Source: Streptomyces sp. DT2A-34 | Lineage (GTDB): Bacteria; Actinomycetota; Actinomycetes; Streptomycetales; Streptomycetaceae | DNA length: 64,000 nucleotides | Direction: 5' to 3' | NCBI RefSeq assembly: GCF_030499515.1 | Contig: NZ_JASTWJ010000001.1 | Coordinates: forward strand, 6,614,001-6,678,000 | In this document: positions 15,529 through 26,062 of the stretch, piece after piece | Layout of the letters: every line of letters starts with the position of its first letter | How positions within the stretch are numbered: the stretch's first letter is position 1 | Translations under genes and position numbers: made by a program | The notes under the pieces: model-generated | The model's database searches: none | What the model was told of the DNA's origin: nothing | The model's input: only the letters and a program-made list of their open reading frames with translations

Positions 15529-16950
15529 GTGTTTTCTGCGTTCTCCGCGCTGTCGGTGCGCGGACGAGGGACGGCTGCCCGCCTCGCCGCCTCGACCCTG
15601 GTGTCCGGCCTCGTCGCCGCCTCGGTGATGGCCGGCGCGGGCACGGCAGCGGCCGACGCGACGGCGCGGAGCCAGGGCGGGGCGACCGCCACCATAGGCG
15701 GCCTGAAGACATACGGCGCGGCGGTCGTCCACGCCGACTCCGGCGACCAGGAGATCTCGGCGGGCCTGTTCGAGATGTCCGTCGACGGCGGCGGCACCCT
15801 GCAGACGTACTGCGTCGACATCCACAACCCCACGCAGCGCGACGCCAAGTATCACGAGACGTCCTGGGGCGGCACCTCGCTGGGCGCCAACAAGGACGCG
15901 GGCAGGATCCGCTGGATCCTGCAGAACTCCTACCCGCAGGTGAACGACCTCGCGGCACTCGCCGGCAAGGCGGGCGTCGAGGGCGGCCTCACCGAGCAGG
16001 ACGCGGCGGCCGGCACCCAGGTGGCCATCTGGCGCTACTCCGACGGCGTGGACGTCGACGCCGCCGACCCGCAGGCCGAGAAGCTCGCGGACTACCTGGA
16101 GCACAGCGCACGCGCCGTGGCCGAGCCCCAGGCGTCGCTGACGCTCGACCCGCCCGCGGTCTCCGGCCACCCCGGCGAGCGGCTCGGTCCGGTGACAGTG
16201 CACACCAACGCCGGCAGCGTCACGGTGACGCCGCCCGCGGACGCCGCCACCAGCGGGGTGCGGATCGTGGACAAGGACGGCAAGGCCGTCACCTCCGCGG
16301 CCGACGGCGGTCAGGTGTTCTTCGAGGTGCCCGAGAAGGCCGCGGACGGCCAGGCCGAGCTGACCGTGCAGGCCTCGACGACCGTGCCGGTGGGGCGGGC
16401 CTTCGCCGCGGAGAGCCGCAGCCAGACGCAGATCCTGGCCGGCTCCAGCGAGTCGACCGTCTCGGCGACGGCGAGCGCGACCTGGGCGGGGACCGGTGCG
16501 ATACCCGCACTGTCCGCGGCGGAGAACTGCGCCAAGGGCGGTGTCGACATCACCGCGGCCAACAAGGGCGACGAGGCCTTCACCTTCGAGCTGCTCGGGA
16601 TCGAGTACAGCATCCCGGCGGGTGAATCGCGGACGGTGACGGTTCCGCTCCAGGAGGACCAGGCCTACGACTTCACCATCCAGGGCCCGGCCGGCTTCGA
16701 GCAGCGCTTCACCGGTGTGCTGGACTGCATGACGCAGGCGACCGAGGCCGACCAGGCGGGCGCCGTCACCCAGACCGTCAGTGAGCCGAGCCCCGCCACG
16801 GTCGGCACCACGTCCGACGACACCAACCTCGCCGCGACCGGTGGCTCCGCCATGACCCCCCTGATCGCGGGCATCGCCATCGGCCTGGTCCTGATCGGCG
16901 GCGCGGCTCTGGTCCTCGTACGGAAGAAGGAAGCGCGGACGCAGGGCTGA
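15529..16950 (+). CDS. Cell-wall-anchored thioester-domain (TED) surface protein
   Basis: A 473-residue secreted protein. A signal peptide (about 1-42: AARLAASTLVSGLVAASVMA then AGTAAADA) precedes a thioester domain with the paired residues of that family, Cys in LQTYCVDIHNPTQ and Gln in AAAGTQVAIWRYSDG; these form an internal Cys-Gln thioester that can bond covalently to host or surface amines. Repeat-like beta domains follow. The end is a sortase substrate: LAATG at 434-438, a hydrophobic helix and RKKEARTQG. LAxTG is the class-E sortase signal in Streptomyces. GTG 15529 has AAGGGG upstream. Confidence 0.85.
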   Translation: MFSAFSALSVRGRGTAARLAASTLVSGLVAASVMAGAGTAAADATARSQGGATATIGGLKTYGAAVVHADSGDQEISAGLFEMSVDGGGTLQTYCVDIHNPTQRDAKYHETSWGGTSLGANKDAGRIRWILQNSYPQVNDLAALAGKAGVEGGLTEQDAAAGTQVAIWRYSDGVDVDAADPQAEKLADYLEHSARAVAEPQASLTLDPPAVSGHPGERLGPVTVHTNAGSVTVTPPADAATSGVRIVDKDGKAVTSAADGGQVFFEVPEKAADGQAELTVQASTTVPVGRAFAAESRSQTQILAGSSESTVSATASATWAGTGAIPALSAAENCAKGGVDITAANKGDEAFTFELLGIEYSIPAGESRTVTVPLQEDQAYDFTIQGPAGFEQRFTGVLDCMTQATEADQAGAVTQTVSEPSPATVGTTSDDTNLAATGGSAMTPLIAGIAIGLVLIGGAALVLVRKKEARTQG

Positions 16951-17104
16951 GCATCGGCGCGGCAGCGAATGAGCGCGAGGCAACTCGCGGAGGGGGCGCG
17001 GGCCGCCGTGGCCCAGGCCCCCTCGAAGCCGCCTGTCGCGCAGGCTCCCGAGCGCCTGCCGAAATTCGCTTCGTGCCGAGCGGTATGCGCCCTACTGTGG
17101 AGCG

Positions 17105-17638
17105 GTGGCGACTCAGGTGATCATCCTCAACGGTGGTTCCAGCTCGGGGAAGTCCGGGATCGTACGGTGCCTGCAGGCCGTACTGCCGGATCCGTGGCCG
17201 GCGTTCGGGGTCGACTCGTTCGTCGACGCCCTGCCCGCGAAGATGCAGGCCTCGGACGCGGGGATCGCGTTCGCTGCCGACGGCGGCGTGAGCGTCGGAG
17301 CGGACTTCATGGCGCTGCAGGCGGCCTGGATGGAGGGCATCGCGGCGATGGCCCGCGCAGGCGCCAGGATCATCGTCGACGACGTCTTCCTCGGCGGCGC
17401 GGCGTCCCGGCAGCGCTGGGAGAAGACTCTCGGCGGACTGACCGTGCTGTGGGTCGGCGTCAGGTGCGAGAGCGCGGTCGCCGCGGGCCGTGAGATCGCA
17501 CGGGGAGACCGGGTCCCGGGGATGGCCGCGCTGCAGGCGGAGGTGGTTCACGAGGGCGTCGCCTACGACGTGGAGGTGGACACGACGCACACCGAGTCCT
17601 TGGCGTGTGCGCGCACCATCGCGGCCCGGGTCGGCTGA
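17105..17638 (+). CDS. Chloramphenicol phosphotransferase-like kinase
   Basis: A 177-residue P-loop kinase of the CPT family. [15 protein letters not shown] near residue 10 is the Walker A motif; [11 protein letters not shown] holds the Asp that in Streptomyces venezuelae CPT deprotonates the substrate hydroxyl; a second basic region is [16 protein letters not shown] transfers phosphate to the 3-hydroxyl of chloramphenicol, but many homologues have unknown substrates, so resistance is only a possibility. GTG start 17105. It stands alone between the surface protein and the reductase remnant. Confidence 0.8.
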   Translation: MATQVIILNGGSSSGKSGIVRCLQAVLPDPWPAFGVDSFVDALPAKMQASDAGIAFAADGGVSVGADFMALQAAWMEGIAAMARAGARIIVDDVFLGGAASRQRWEKTLGGLTVLWVGVRCESAVAAGREIARGDRVPGMAALQAEVVHEGVAYDVEVDTTHTESLACARTIAARVG

Positions 17639-17838
17639 CCGACTCACCTGACCGCCGCAGCTGACCGACTCCGCGGCTCTCGGCAGCCGGCCTGCAGGAC
17701 AGCAAGATTCAGAGCGGGGTGACGGCAAGGCCGTCGCAGCCGAGCCGGCGGTGGGTGTGTCATCGATCTCGATGAGTTTCGGAAGCCGCGGGTCCATGGG
17801 CACGACGGTCGCTCGAAGCCCGCCCCGAGGGATTGATC

Positions 17839-18231
17839 ATGCCCACCGCAGACAGCCCGCAGCGAATCGACACCACACCCGGCCCGCCGAGTCGCCGACA
17901 CGGAACGACAGACCGCGGACGGCAAGGTGACGACGCGCAGCCCGCCGAGGGCGTGACGTTCTTGAGCTGCCATGTGGCCGACGCCGTCCGGATCGGGCTG
18001 GAGGCGGCCGGCGGCAAGAACCGCGAAGTGTTCTCGCCCACCATCGGCCGCCGGCTCCTCGACCGCGGACTGATCGACGAGATCGACCTGCACATCGCGC
18101 CGGTGCTCCTCGGCGACGGGATCCGGCTGTTCGACAACCCCGGCGGCTTCCCCGTACAGCTGGAGCTGCTCAACGGCGACGACCGCTCGGCCGGGGTGAA
18201 CGTGCGGTACCGGCCGGTCGCGGCCGGGTGA
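17839..18231 (+). pseudogene. Truncated dihydrofolate-reductase-like (RibD C-terminal) gene
   Basis: From about 17953 the frame encodes the C-terminal half of a RibD/DHFR-like reductase: VTFLSCHVADAVRIGLEAAG, IGRRLLDRGLIDEIDLHIAP, VLLGDGIRLFDNPG. The family is normally 180-200 residues; the NADPH-binding N-terminus is absent and is replaced by about 40 Arg/Pro/Thr-rich codons with no similarity. The conserved GGA.IA segment has become VFSPTIGRR. I therefore read it as a 5'-truncated relic, though a short ATG-initiated product (130 residues) is possible. Confidence 0.6.
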
Positions 18232-18372
18232 CTGCCGTGGCGTAGGCCCCACAGGCAGCGAATCCCCAGGTCAGAGCCCGCCGGTCATACGCGTTTCCAC
18301 CCAGGGGTGGCGGTACGGCAAGATGGGGTGTATCTGCCCACTGCCTGATTTCAAGCTGCCGGACGGTTTCTC

Positions 18373-20037
<1,665 letters not shown>

Positions 20038-20043
20038 TCGATC

Positions 20044-20457
20044 TTGCGGCACATCTACCGCTGCCCGCTGCGCTGGGCGGACATGGACGCGTACGGCCAC
20101 GTCAACAACGTGGTCTTCCTCCGCTACCTGGAGGAAGCCCGTATCGATTTCCTGTTCCGCCCGGAGAAGGACTTCAAGCAGGGGTCCGTGGTGGCGCGCC
20201 ATGAGATCGACTACAAGCGGCAGCTCGTCCACCGGCACACCCCCGTGGACATCGAGCTGTGGGTCACGGAGATCAGAGCGGCGTCCTTCACCATCACCTA
20301 CGAGGTGAAGGACGACGATCTCGTCTATGTGTGCGCGTCGACGGTGATTGTGCCGTTCGACTTCGAGGCGCAGCGCCCGCGCAGGCTCACCACGGAGGAG
20401 CGGGAGTTCCTGCGGGAGTACCGGGACGACAGCGAGGAGGAGGCCGTCGCCGCATGA
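20044..20457 (+). CDS. Acyl-CoA thioesterase, 4HBT/YbgC-like hotdog fold
   Basis: A 137-residue hotdog protein: CPLRWADMDAYGHVNNVVFL contains the D.YGHVNN motif with the catalytic Asp of the 4HBT/YbgC/FadM group, followed by RYLEEARIDFLF and HEIDYKRQLVHRHTPVDIEL. These enzymes hydrolyse acyl- or aroyl-CoA thioesters. TTG start at 20044, 6 bases after ettA, so cotranscription is likely. Its TGA overlaps the ATG of the next gene. Confidence 0.85.
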   Translation: MRHIYRCPLRWADMDAYGHVNNVVFLRYLEEARIDFLFRPEKDFKQGSVVARHEIDYKRQLVHRHTPVDIELWVTEIRAASFTITYEVKDDDLVYVCASTVIVPFDFEAQRPRRLTTEEREFLREYRDDSEEEAVAA

Positions 20458-21146
20458 CGGTGCTCCACCTCGCCGACGAGGGGGAGGCGGCGGATCTCGC
20501 GGCCTTCCTCTCCCGGCTGCTCCACTACGACCGTTCCGCCGCGGTGCGTCTGCAGGCGGCCGGCACCGCGCTCGCCGTCTTCGGGCGGCCGCCGTCCTTC
20601 GAGGTGCTGGCGATCCGCGCGGTGCGACTGGCGAAGCCGTACGAGAACGGGCTCGACGTCACGCTGGACGTGACCGTGTCCGCGGGCGAGCTGCTGGAGT
20701 CCGTCGACGAGGCGGCCGGCACGGCCGTCGTCCCGGCCGCGGTGACCGGCCCGCCGTGGGCCGGCGTGCTGCCGCCGCGCGGTGGCTGGCGGCGCGAGGC
20801 GGCACTGCCGGCGCCGGGCGAGCTGCAGGCCATGGTCGGCGCGGCGGTCGCCGAATTCCGGTCCCGTACGCAGGAGTTGGCGCCCGAGCAGCGTACCCGG
20901 GCCGAACTCGACCGGATCGGGCGCGAGATCTGGTCCCGGACGGTCGGGGACACCCGGCTTCCGGTACGGGCCCTGCACGCGGCCCAGTCGCTGGGCTTCC
21001 TGCGCGTACGAGGCGGCACGCAGGCGCCCGACGCGGCGCACCTGGCGCTGTTCTCGTCGGGCGCGTGGCTGCGGCTGCGCACGCCGTACGGGTCGATCGC
21101 CGTACGCAGGGCGGGGCTCGGGGCGCTGGACGTCAGCGTCCGCTGA
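20454..21146 (+). CDS. Conserved hypothetical protein coupled to the thioesterase
   Basis: A 230-residue protein, GC-typical and well formed: VLHLADEGEAADLAAFLSRL, LHYDRSAAVRLQAAGTALAV, GPPWAGVLPPRGGWRREAAL, IWSRTVGDTRLPVRALHAAQ. It looks cytosolic, with no membrane segment or recognisable catalytic motif. Start ATG 20454 overlaps the thioesterase stop (ATGA), indicating translational coupling in the ettA operon. I do not recognise the family. Confidence 0.75.
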   Translation: MTVLHLADEGEAADLAAFLSRLLHYDRSAAVRLQAAGTALAVFGRPPSFEVLAIRAVRLAKPYENGLDVTLDVTVSAGELLESVDEAAGTAVVPAAVTGPPWAGVLPPRGGWRREAALPAPGELQAMVGAAVAEFRSRTQELAPEQRTRAELDRIGREIWSRTVGDTRLPVRALHAAQSLGFLRVRGGTQAPDAAHLALFSSGAWLRLRTPYGSIAVRRAGLGALDVSVR

Positions 21147-21191
21147 GCCCGGCCGTACGAGCGCTCCGGCTGCTACGCCGATACGGCAGGA

Positions 21192-21596
21192 TCAGCCCGC
21201 CGTGTTCACCATCGACGCCGCCGCGTACGTCAGGTAGTTCCACAGCGTCCGCTCGTGCTCCTCGGAGAGGCCGAGCTCGTCGACGGCGACCCGCATGTGC
21301 TTCAGCCAGGCGTCGTGGGCCGCGCGGTCGACGGTGAAGGGGGCGTGGCGCATCCGCAGCCGGGGGTGGCCGCGGTTCTCGCTGTACGTCGTCGGGCCGC
21401 CCCAGTACTGGATCAGGAACAGGGTCAGGCGCTCCTCGGCCGGGCCCAGGTCCTCCTCGGGGTACATGGGCCGCAGGAGCGGGTCCTCGGCGACACCCTC
21501 GTAGAAACGGTGGACGAGTCGGCGGAAGGTCTCCTCCCCGCCGACCTGCTCGTAGAAGGTCTGCTCCTGAAGCGTGCCGCGCCGAATCTCGGTCAC
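21192..21596 (-). CDS. Group II truncated hemoglobin (GlbO-like)
   Basis: A 134-residue 2-on-2 globin. Features: TFYEQVGGEETFRRLVHRFY (helices A/B, with the B10 Tyr of VHRFY), LRPMYPEEDLGPAEERLTLF, LIQYWGGPTTYSENRGHPRL, then RMRHAPF with the proximal His F8, and HMRVAVDELGL. The W-G-G-P and the H-A-P-F region are typical of trHbO, which handles O2/NO and peroxide chemistry. GTG 21596 is chosen; upstream in-frame codons are not globin-like. It converges with the gene ending at 21146. Confidence 0.9.
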   Translation of the reverse strand: MTEIRRGTLQEQTFYEQVGGEETFRRLVHRFYEGVAEDPLLRPMYPEEDLGPAEERLTLFLIQYWGGPTTYSENRGHPRLRMRHAPFTVDRAAHDAWLKHMRVAVDELGLSEEHERTLWNYLTYAAASMVNTAG

Positions 21597-21799
21597 TGTG
21601 GGCTGCCTCGCATGTGTCGTTCCGGTCCGCCCGAATCTGTTCTGCCGGGGGTCCGGGGTTGTCCCCCGGGAAATGCAGTACGTCACCCATGGTCTCAGAC
21701 CGGGCGGCCGAGGACTCAAGGCCTAGGACCACCCCCACCGAGCCATGGATTCAGGCCGCGGCACTCGCCTCGTGCCGCCCGCCGCAGCACAGTGGACGT

Positions 21800-22795
21800 A
21801 TGAGCGCGCAGGAGCTCGGCAGGGAGGCAGCGGAGCTCGCCGACGTCGCCGCCTCGGCGCGGGCCGCACTGGTCGGCGAGATCGAGGCGAGCGGGGCGTG
21901 GGCCGAGGACCCGGTGTGGCGGGAGGTCTTCGCCGCCGTTCCGCGGCATGTGTTCGTGCCGTACTACTACGTCGGCGTCGCCGGCGGCTACGAGCGTCGC
22001 TGGGGTCAGAGCCCCGACCCGGCCGCGCGGGAGCGCTGGGGGCGCGGGGCGTACCTCGACACCCCGCTGGCCACCCGGCTGCGCGACGGCGAGCTGCTCT
22101 CCTCCAGCAGTCAGCCGTCGCTGATGGCGATGATGCTGGTCGCGCTGGAGGTGGAGGACGGCAACAGAGTCCTGGAGATCGGCGCGGGCACGGGCTACAA
22201 CGCCGCCCTGCTCGCCCACCGGCTCGGCGACGACGACCTCGTCACCACCGTCGACCTGGAGCCGGAGATCACCGAGTCGGCCCGGCAGCACCTGGCCGCC
22301 GCCGGGTACCACCCCGTCGTCGTCACCGGCGACGGCGCCCGCGGCGTACCCGAACGCGCCCCCTTCGACCGGATCATCGCGACCTGCACCCTGCGGTCGA
22401 TCCCCCGCGCCTGGCTCGCCCAGTGCCGCCCCGGCGCCCGCATCCTGACTCCGCTCGCCACCGGCCTGGTCGCCCTCGTCGTGCACGACGCCGAGCACGC
22501 CGAGGGGCGCTTCCTGTACACACCCGCCTACTTCGTGCCGCTGCGCGGCGGGACCCTGTCCGAAACGGAGCCCGCTCACGTGGGCGGGCTGCCCCGCCGG
22601 GCCAGGGAGCACGAGCTGTTCCGCTTCCTGCTGGCCCTGACCCGCGGCAGCCTCGATCCGCAGGAGGCGTACGCGCTGTGGGAACGCGAGGGGCAGCCGC
22701 AGAGGGAGCGGTACGGGATCACCGTGAGCGGCGAGCACGAGTGGGCGTGGCTGGACGATCCGGAGGGGCCGTACGCATGGGCACTGCCCGGCTGA
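21800..22795 (+). CDS. PCMT-like SAM-dependent methyltransferase
   Basis: A 331-residue protein with the layout of protein-L-isoaspartate O-methyltransferase: RHVFVPYYYV near residue 50, SSSSQPSLMAMMLVALEVED (the substrate-loop S..SQP), SAM-binding motif I VLEIGAGTGYNAALLAHRLG, then TTVDLEPEITESARQHLAAA and FDRIIATCTLRSIP. The C-terminal 100 residues extend beyond the usual PCMT. It may repair isoaspartate or modify a peptide; neighbours do not decide. ATG 21800 is the first start after a non-coding leader. A strong terminator follows. Confidence 0.85.
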   Translation: MSAQELGREAAELADVAASARAALVGEIEASGAWAEDPVWREVFAAVPRHVFVPYYYVGVAGGYERRWGQSPDPAARERWGRGAYLDTPLATRLRDGELLSSSSQPSLMAMMLVALEVEDGNRVLEIGAGTGYNAALLAHRLGDDDLVTTVDLEPEITESARQHLAAAGYHPVVVTGDGARGVPERAPFDRIIATCTLRSIPRAWLAQCRPGARILTPLATGLVALVVHDAEHAEGRFLYTPAYFVPLRGGTLSETEPAHVGGLPRRAREHELFRFLLALTRGSLDPQEAYALWEREGQPQRERYGITVSGEHEWAWLDDPEGPYAWALPG

Positions 22796-22802
22796 AACAC
22801 CG

Positions 22803-22850
22803 GGAGGGGGCGGTCGTACGGCACTTGCTCGCCGTACGACCGCCCCCTCC
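22803..22850. terminator. Perfect 20-bp hairpin, bidirectional terminator
   Basis: Arms 22803-22822 and 22831-22850 are exact inverted repeats (GGAGGGGGCGGTCGTACGGC and its complement) with an 8-nt loop. It separates the convergent methyltransferase and FHA genes. Confidence 0.9.
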
Positions 22851-22865
22851 TGGTATCGAGAAGAC

Positions 22866-24446
22866 CTAGCCGCGTCGGATCGTGATCGTCGTCCACGCCC
22901 CGACGTGCACCCGGTCGCCGTCCTGCAGCGGTACCGGCACGAAGGGCTGGATCGGGTCCTCGGAGCCGTTCACCGTCGTGCCGTTCGTCGAGTTCTGGTC
23001 GACGACAGCCCAGGTGCCGTCCGGCTGCTGGACCAGGACCGCGTGCTGGTGCGAGACGCCCGGGTCCTCCGGCGGCACCGACAGGTCGATGTCCGGGGTG
23101 TCGCCGGTGGAGTGGCGGCGGCGGCCGATGGTGACCTGGTTGCCGGTGAGGGCGCGCTGCTGCTCGGGCGAGTACGCGGGCAGGTTCAGGCCCGCGGCCT
23201 CGGGGCCGGAGCGCTGCATCATCGCCATGAAGTACTCGCGGTCCGGACCGATGGTCGCCGACCAGGTCGTCGGCGTCGTCGGCTGCTGCGGGTAACCCGG
23301 GCCGGGGGGCGGCGGGGCCTGGGGCGAGCCGGGCTGCGGGTAGCCGTAGCCGCCCTGAGCGGGGCCGCCGGGGCCGCCGGGACCACCGGGACCGCCAGGG
23401 CCACCGGGGCCCGACGACGGCGGCGAGATCACCCAGTCGTCACCGCCACCGAAGGACGGGCCGCCCTGCTGCGGAGGACGGTGGGTCTCCTGCGGGAAGC
23501 CGGGCGGGGCGGGCGGGCCGCCGGGGCCTGCCTGCCCGGGCTGCTGGAACGCCTGCGGAGCACCACTGATCGCGCCGGGACCGCCGGACGGGGTGGGGCC
23601 GGGTGGCGGTGGAACGGGCCGCGAGGGGTCACCGCCGAAGCCGCCGGGGCCACCAGGGCCGCCGGGGTTGGGGTTGCCCGGACCGCCGGGGCCTGGGCCG
23701 AAGCCGCCAGGGCCGCCGGGCCCACCGGGCCCACCGGGGTTGGGGTTGCCGGGGCCTGAGCCGAAGCCGCCAGGGCCACCAGGGCCGCCGGGGTTGGGGT
23801 TGCCCGGACCGCCGGGACCCGCGCCGAAGCCGCCCGGGCCAGGGCCAGGACCGGGGCCGCCGGGACCGCCGGACCCACCGGGACCAGGGCCGCCAGGATT
23901 ACCCGGACCACCCGGACTGCCATGGCCACCCGGACCGCCATGGCCACCCGGACCGCCATGGCCACCCGGCCCCTGCGGCTCCGCGCCGAACGGCGGGATC
24001 GGTTCCGCCGGGCGGTTCACCTGGGACGGGCGCGAGCCCTGGTACTCGTACGAGTCACCGCCGCCGAACGACGGTGGCGGCGCCGACTGCTGCTGGAAGT
24101 GGGAGGGCAGGCCCGGGCCGCCGGGCGCCTGGGTGCGCGGGGCGGCGGGCGTGTACGACGTCGCCGTGTTGGTCAGGAAGTTCCACCGGCACTCCTCGCA
24201 GAACGGCGCACCGCCCTCACGCGGGGTACGGCACTGCGGGCAGAGCTCCGGCTCCGGTACGGCGGACGTGGGCGGCGGGCCGCCGTTCGGGCCACCGAAC
24301 GGGCCGCCGGGTGGCGGGAAGCCGTAGCCACCGCCGGGCGGGGGCGGCGGCGGAGGGGGTGGAGGTACGGCACCGGCCATGCGGTGACCGCAGACCTCGC
24401 ACCAGTCGTCGGAACCCGACTGGTGTCCGTTCGGGCAGGTCGGCAT
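22866..24446 (-). CDS. Zinc-ribbon/Gly-Pro-rich/FHA-domain protein, last gene of the PknG operon
   Basis: A 526-residue protein in three parts. (1) Two zinc ribbons: CPNGHQSGSDDWCEVCGHRM, and CPQCRTPREGGAPFCEECRW. (2) A very long Gly/Pro/Asn linker (about 120-400) with repeats of the type NPNPGGPGGPGGFG. (3) A C-terminal FHA domain (about 440-526): VTIGRRRHSTGDTPDIDLSV, GVSHQHAVLVQQPDGTWAVV, DQNSTNGTTVNG. The R, S, H and N residues that bind phosphothreonine are all present. It is the seventh and last gene downstream of pknG and PP2C, so it is the natural phospho-reader of that system, comparable in role to GarA/OdhI, although it lacks their N-terminal ETTS motif. ATG 24446 is used. Confidence 0.9.
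   Translation of the reverse strand: MPTCPNGHQSGSDDWCEVCGHRMAGAVPPPPPPPPPPGGGYGFPPPGGPFGGPNGGPPPTSAVPEPELCPQCRTPREGGAPFCEECRWNFLTNTATSYTPAAPRTQAPGGPGLPSHFQQQSAPPPSFGGGDSYEYQGSRPSQVNRPAEPIPPFGAEPQGPGGHGGPGGHGGPGGHGSPGGPGNPGGPGPGGSGGPGGPGPGPGPGGFGAGPGGPGNPNPGGPGGPGGFGSGPGNPNPGGPGGPGGPGGFGPGPGGPGNPNPGGPGGPGGFGGDPSRPVPPPPGPTPSGGPGAISGAPQAFQQPGQAGPGGPPAPPGFPQETHRPPQQGGPSFGGGDDWVISPPSSGPGGPGGPGGPGGPGGPAQGGYGYPQPGSPQAPPPPGPGYPQQPTTPTTWSATIGPDREYFMAMMQRSGPEAAGLNLPAYSPEQQRALTGNQVTIGRRRHSTGDTPDIDLSVPPEDPGVSHQHAVLVQQPDGTWAVVDQNSTNGTTVNGSEDPIQPFVPVPLQDGDRVHVGAWTTITIRRG
23630..24000 (-). repeat. Gly/Pro-coding repeat tract in the FHA gene
   Basis: Imperfect repeats of about 60 bases plus shorter 15-base units encode GGPGNPNPGGPGGPGGFG and GGHGGPGGHG-like peptides, including three nearly identical CCATGGCCACCCGGACCG-type copies at about 23919-23969. 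Such tracts expand and contract by slippage. Confidence 0.8.
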
Positions 24447-24540
24447 GTCGGCGCTTCCCCCTCTCCTTTCCGGCCGGTTCGACCGGATTTTCTCCAACCC
24501 CAAGGGGTCAGGCTCGCTGCTTTTCAGGGTCCTGCTAGGG

Positions 24541-24606
24541 CACTACTAGGGCGCTACTAGGGCACTACTAGGGCGCTACTAGGGCGCTACTAGGGCGCTA
24601 CTCGGT
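24541..24606. repeat. Six tandem 11-bp repeats with CTAG cores
   Basis: Units CACTACTAGGG, CGCTACTAGGG, CACTACTAGGG, CGCTACTAGGG, CGCTACTAGGG and CGCTACTCGGT run without gaps from 24541 to 24606, with a further partial copy (TGCTAGGG) before them. They start at the stop of the VWA gene and lie about 100-160 bases upstream of the FHA gene. Confidence 0.85.
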
Positions 24607-25952
24607 CACTTCTTTACACGAACAGTCTTTGTCGACCGTGTCTCGAGAGTCATCTCATCGGCCTCCGCGACCTTCGCCTTCAGTCGCACAGTACCTGCCG
24701 CGGCATCGACCACGTCCACCACCTTCGCAAGGAGTTTCGCCGTATCCGCGTTTCCGGAGGCGCTGGCGAGCTGAACGGCGCGGCCCAATTTGGCCGTTGC
24801 TCCATCCATATCCCCCGCTTTGCGTAGATCAAGACCTTGCTGGATGGCTTGTGCCAGTTCAGCTTGGCCCGTGTAGTGGGCAACCTGGGGGTTGATCGAC
24901 GTCGAGGCGACCATGTCGTCGGTCCATACGGCCCGTACGAGCCCCTGGGCGCCCAAGTTCTGCGCGGTGCCGTCAGGTTGCGGGATGACCAGGGAGACCC
25001 GGGCGGCGAGCATCTCCCGGCCGAGGTCGGCGGCGGGAACCTCGACGCATACGTGGTAGTCGCGGGACTCGTCGCCCCAGGAGCCGGTGGGGTAGTCCCC
25101 GGCGCGAGGGCCGGCCTCCGTGCGGCGGTCGGTCAACTCCTCGACGGTCGGCGCGACTTGCTTGACGAACTTGATGGTCGTGCCGACCGGCGTCCACACG
25201 CGCAGCGCGACGTCCGCGACCTCCTTGCCCATCGCCGTCTCCATCATCCGCGTGAAGTCGGCGGCGAGACCGGCCGGGTCGGCGACGATGTCGGCGCTGC
25301 CGAGCAGGGCGGAGGCGATTGCTGTGACTTCTTTCACTTCCCAGTCCGTACCCACGCCGCGGGCGTCACAGGTGAAGCGTCCGGCACAGGCGTCGAGCGC
25401 GGACCTGAGGTCCTCGGGCGACTCGTGTTCATTGCGGCCGTCGGTGAGCAGGATGCCGTGCCGGATGGCGACGTCGGCCGAGGACAGCAGGCGGTCGGCG
25501 AGGCGCAGCCAGGTGCCGATGGCCGTGCCGCCGCACGCGCTGAGCCTGCGCAGGGCCTGCTTGGCCTGGTCGCGGGTGGTGGCGTCGGCCACGGCCAGGC
25601 GGCCGCCGCCGGGATAGACCTCCTTGGCCACGTGCGTGCCGCCGACCACCGCGAAGTGCACGCCGTCGCGCAGGGTGTCGATCGCGGCGGCCGTGGCGTC
25701 GCGGGCGTTGCGCATCTTGGTCGGCGGGTAGTCCATCGAACCCGAGCAGTCGACCATGATCGCCACCGCCGCGGACGGGCCCTGCCCCGGCGAGTAGAGG
25801 TGGGGCGCGGCGACCGCGCTCCCGACCGTGCCGCCGCCGGTCGAGGTCACCGTGACGATCGCGTTGACCTCGCGACCGCCCTCCGGCAGGTACTCGTTCT
25901 GGTACACGTCCACCGAGAACTGCGGCACGTTCGACTTCGAGAAATTGGCCAT
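24606..25952 (-). CDS. VWA-domain protein of the PknG operon
   Basis: A 448-residue protein with a von Willebrand A domain at about 60-240: the MIDAS sequence is VAIMVDCSGSMDYP (DxSxS at 68-72), with the conserved Thr in SACGGTAIGTWL and the Asp in GILLTDGRNEHE. Before it is a short beta region (FSVDVYQNEYLPEGGREVNA); after it a beta sandwich-like part and a helical C-terminus (AELAQAIQQGLDLRKAGD, MDGATAKLGRAVQLA, TPR-like). No signal peptide. VWA-PP2C-kinase-FHA sets are recurrent in bacterial phospho-signalling; here it lies between PP2C and FHA. Confidence 0.9.
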   Translation of the reverse strand: MANFSKSNVPQFSVDVYQNEYLPEGGREVNAIVTVTSTGGGTVGSAVAAPHLYSPGQGPSAAVAIMVDCSGSMDYPPTKMRNARDATAAAIDTLRDGVHFAVVGGTHVAKEVYPGGGRLAVADATTRDQAKQALRRLSACGGTAIGTWLRLADRLLSSADVAIRHGILLTDGRNEHESPEDLRSALDACAGRFTCDARGVGTDWEVKEVTAIASALLGSADIVADPAGLAADFTRMMETAMGKEVADVALRVWTPVGTTIKFVKQVAPTVEELTDRRTEAGPRAGDYPTGSWGDESRDYHVCVEVPAADLGREMLAARVSLVIPQPDGTAQNLGAQGLVRAVWTDDMVASTSINPQVAHYTGQAELAQAIQQGLDLRKAGDMDGATAKLGRAVQLASASGNADTAKLLAKVVDVVDAAAGTVRLKAKVAEADEMTLETRSTKTVRVKK

Positions 25953-26062
25953 GTGTTCTCAAATCCCCCTAAAGAACCCCGTGGTGGGGCCATGGCTGTC
26001 GGCGGACCGGTCCCCTCCGGTCCGATGAGGCCGTTCGTCCAGGCTGTCCCCGCGGTGCGGCC

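Noticed and set aside
17105..17638. Calling the kinase a chloramphenicol resistance gene
   Set aside because: CPT homologues are widespread with unknown substrates; only the fold and catalytic Asp are visible.
23593..24327. Collagen-like Gly-Pro-Pro protein on the plus strand
   Set aside because: It is the complement of the Gly/Pro linker of the FHA gene; a GGX-coding repeat reads as PPX/GPP on the other strand.
24541..24606. Possible CRISPR or iteron origin
   Set aside because: Contiguous 11-bp units without spacers, inside an operon and with no replication gene.
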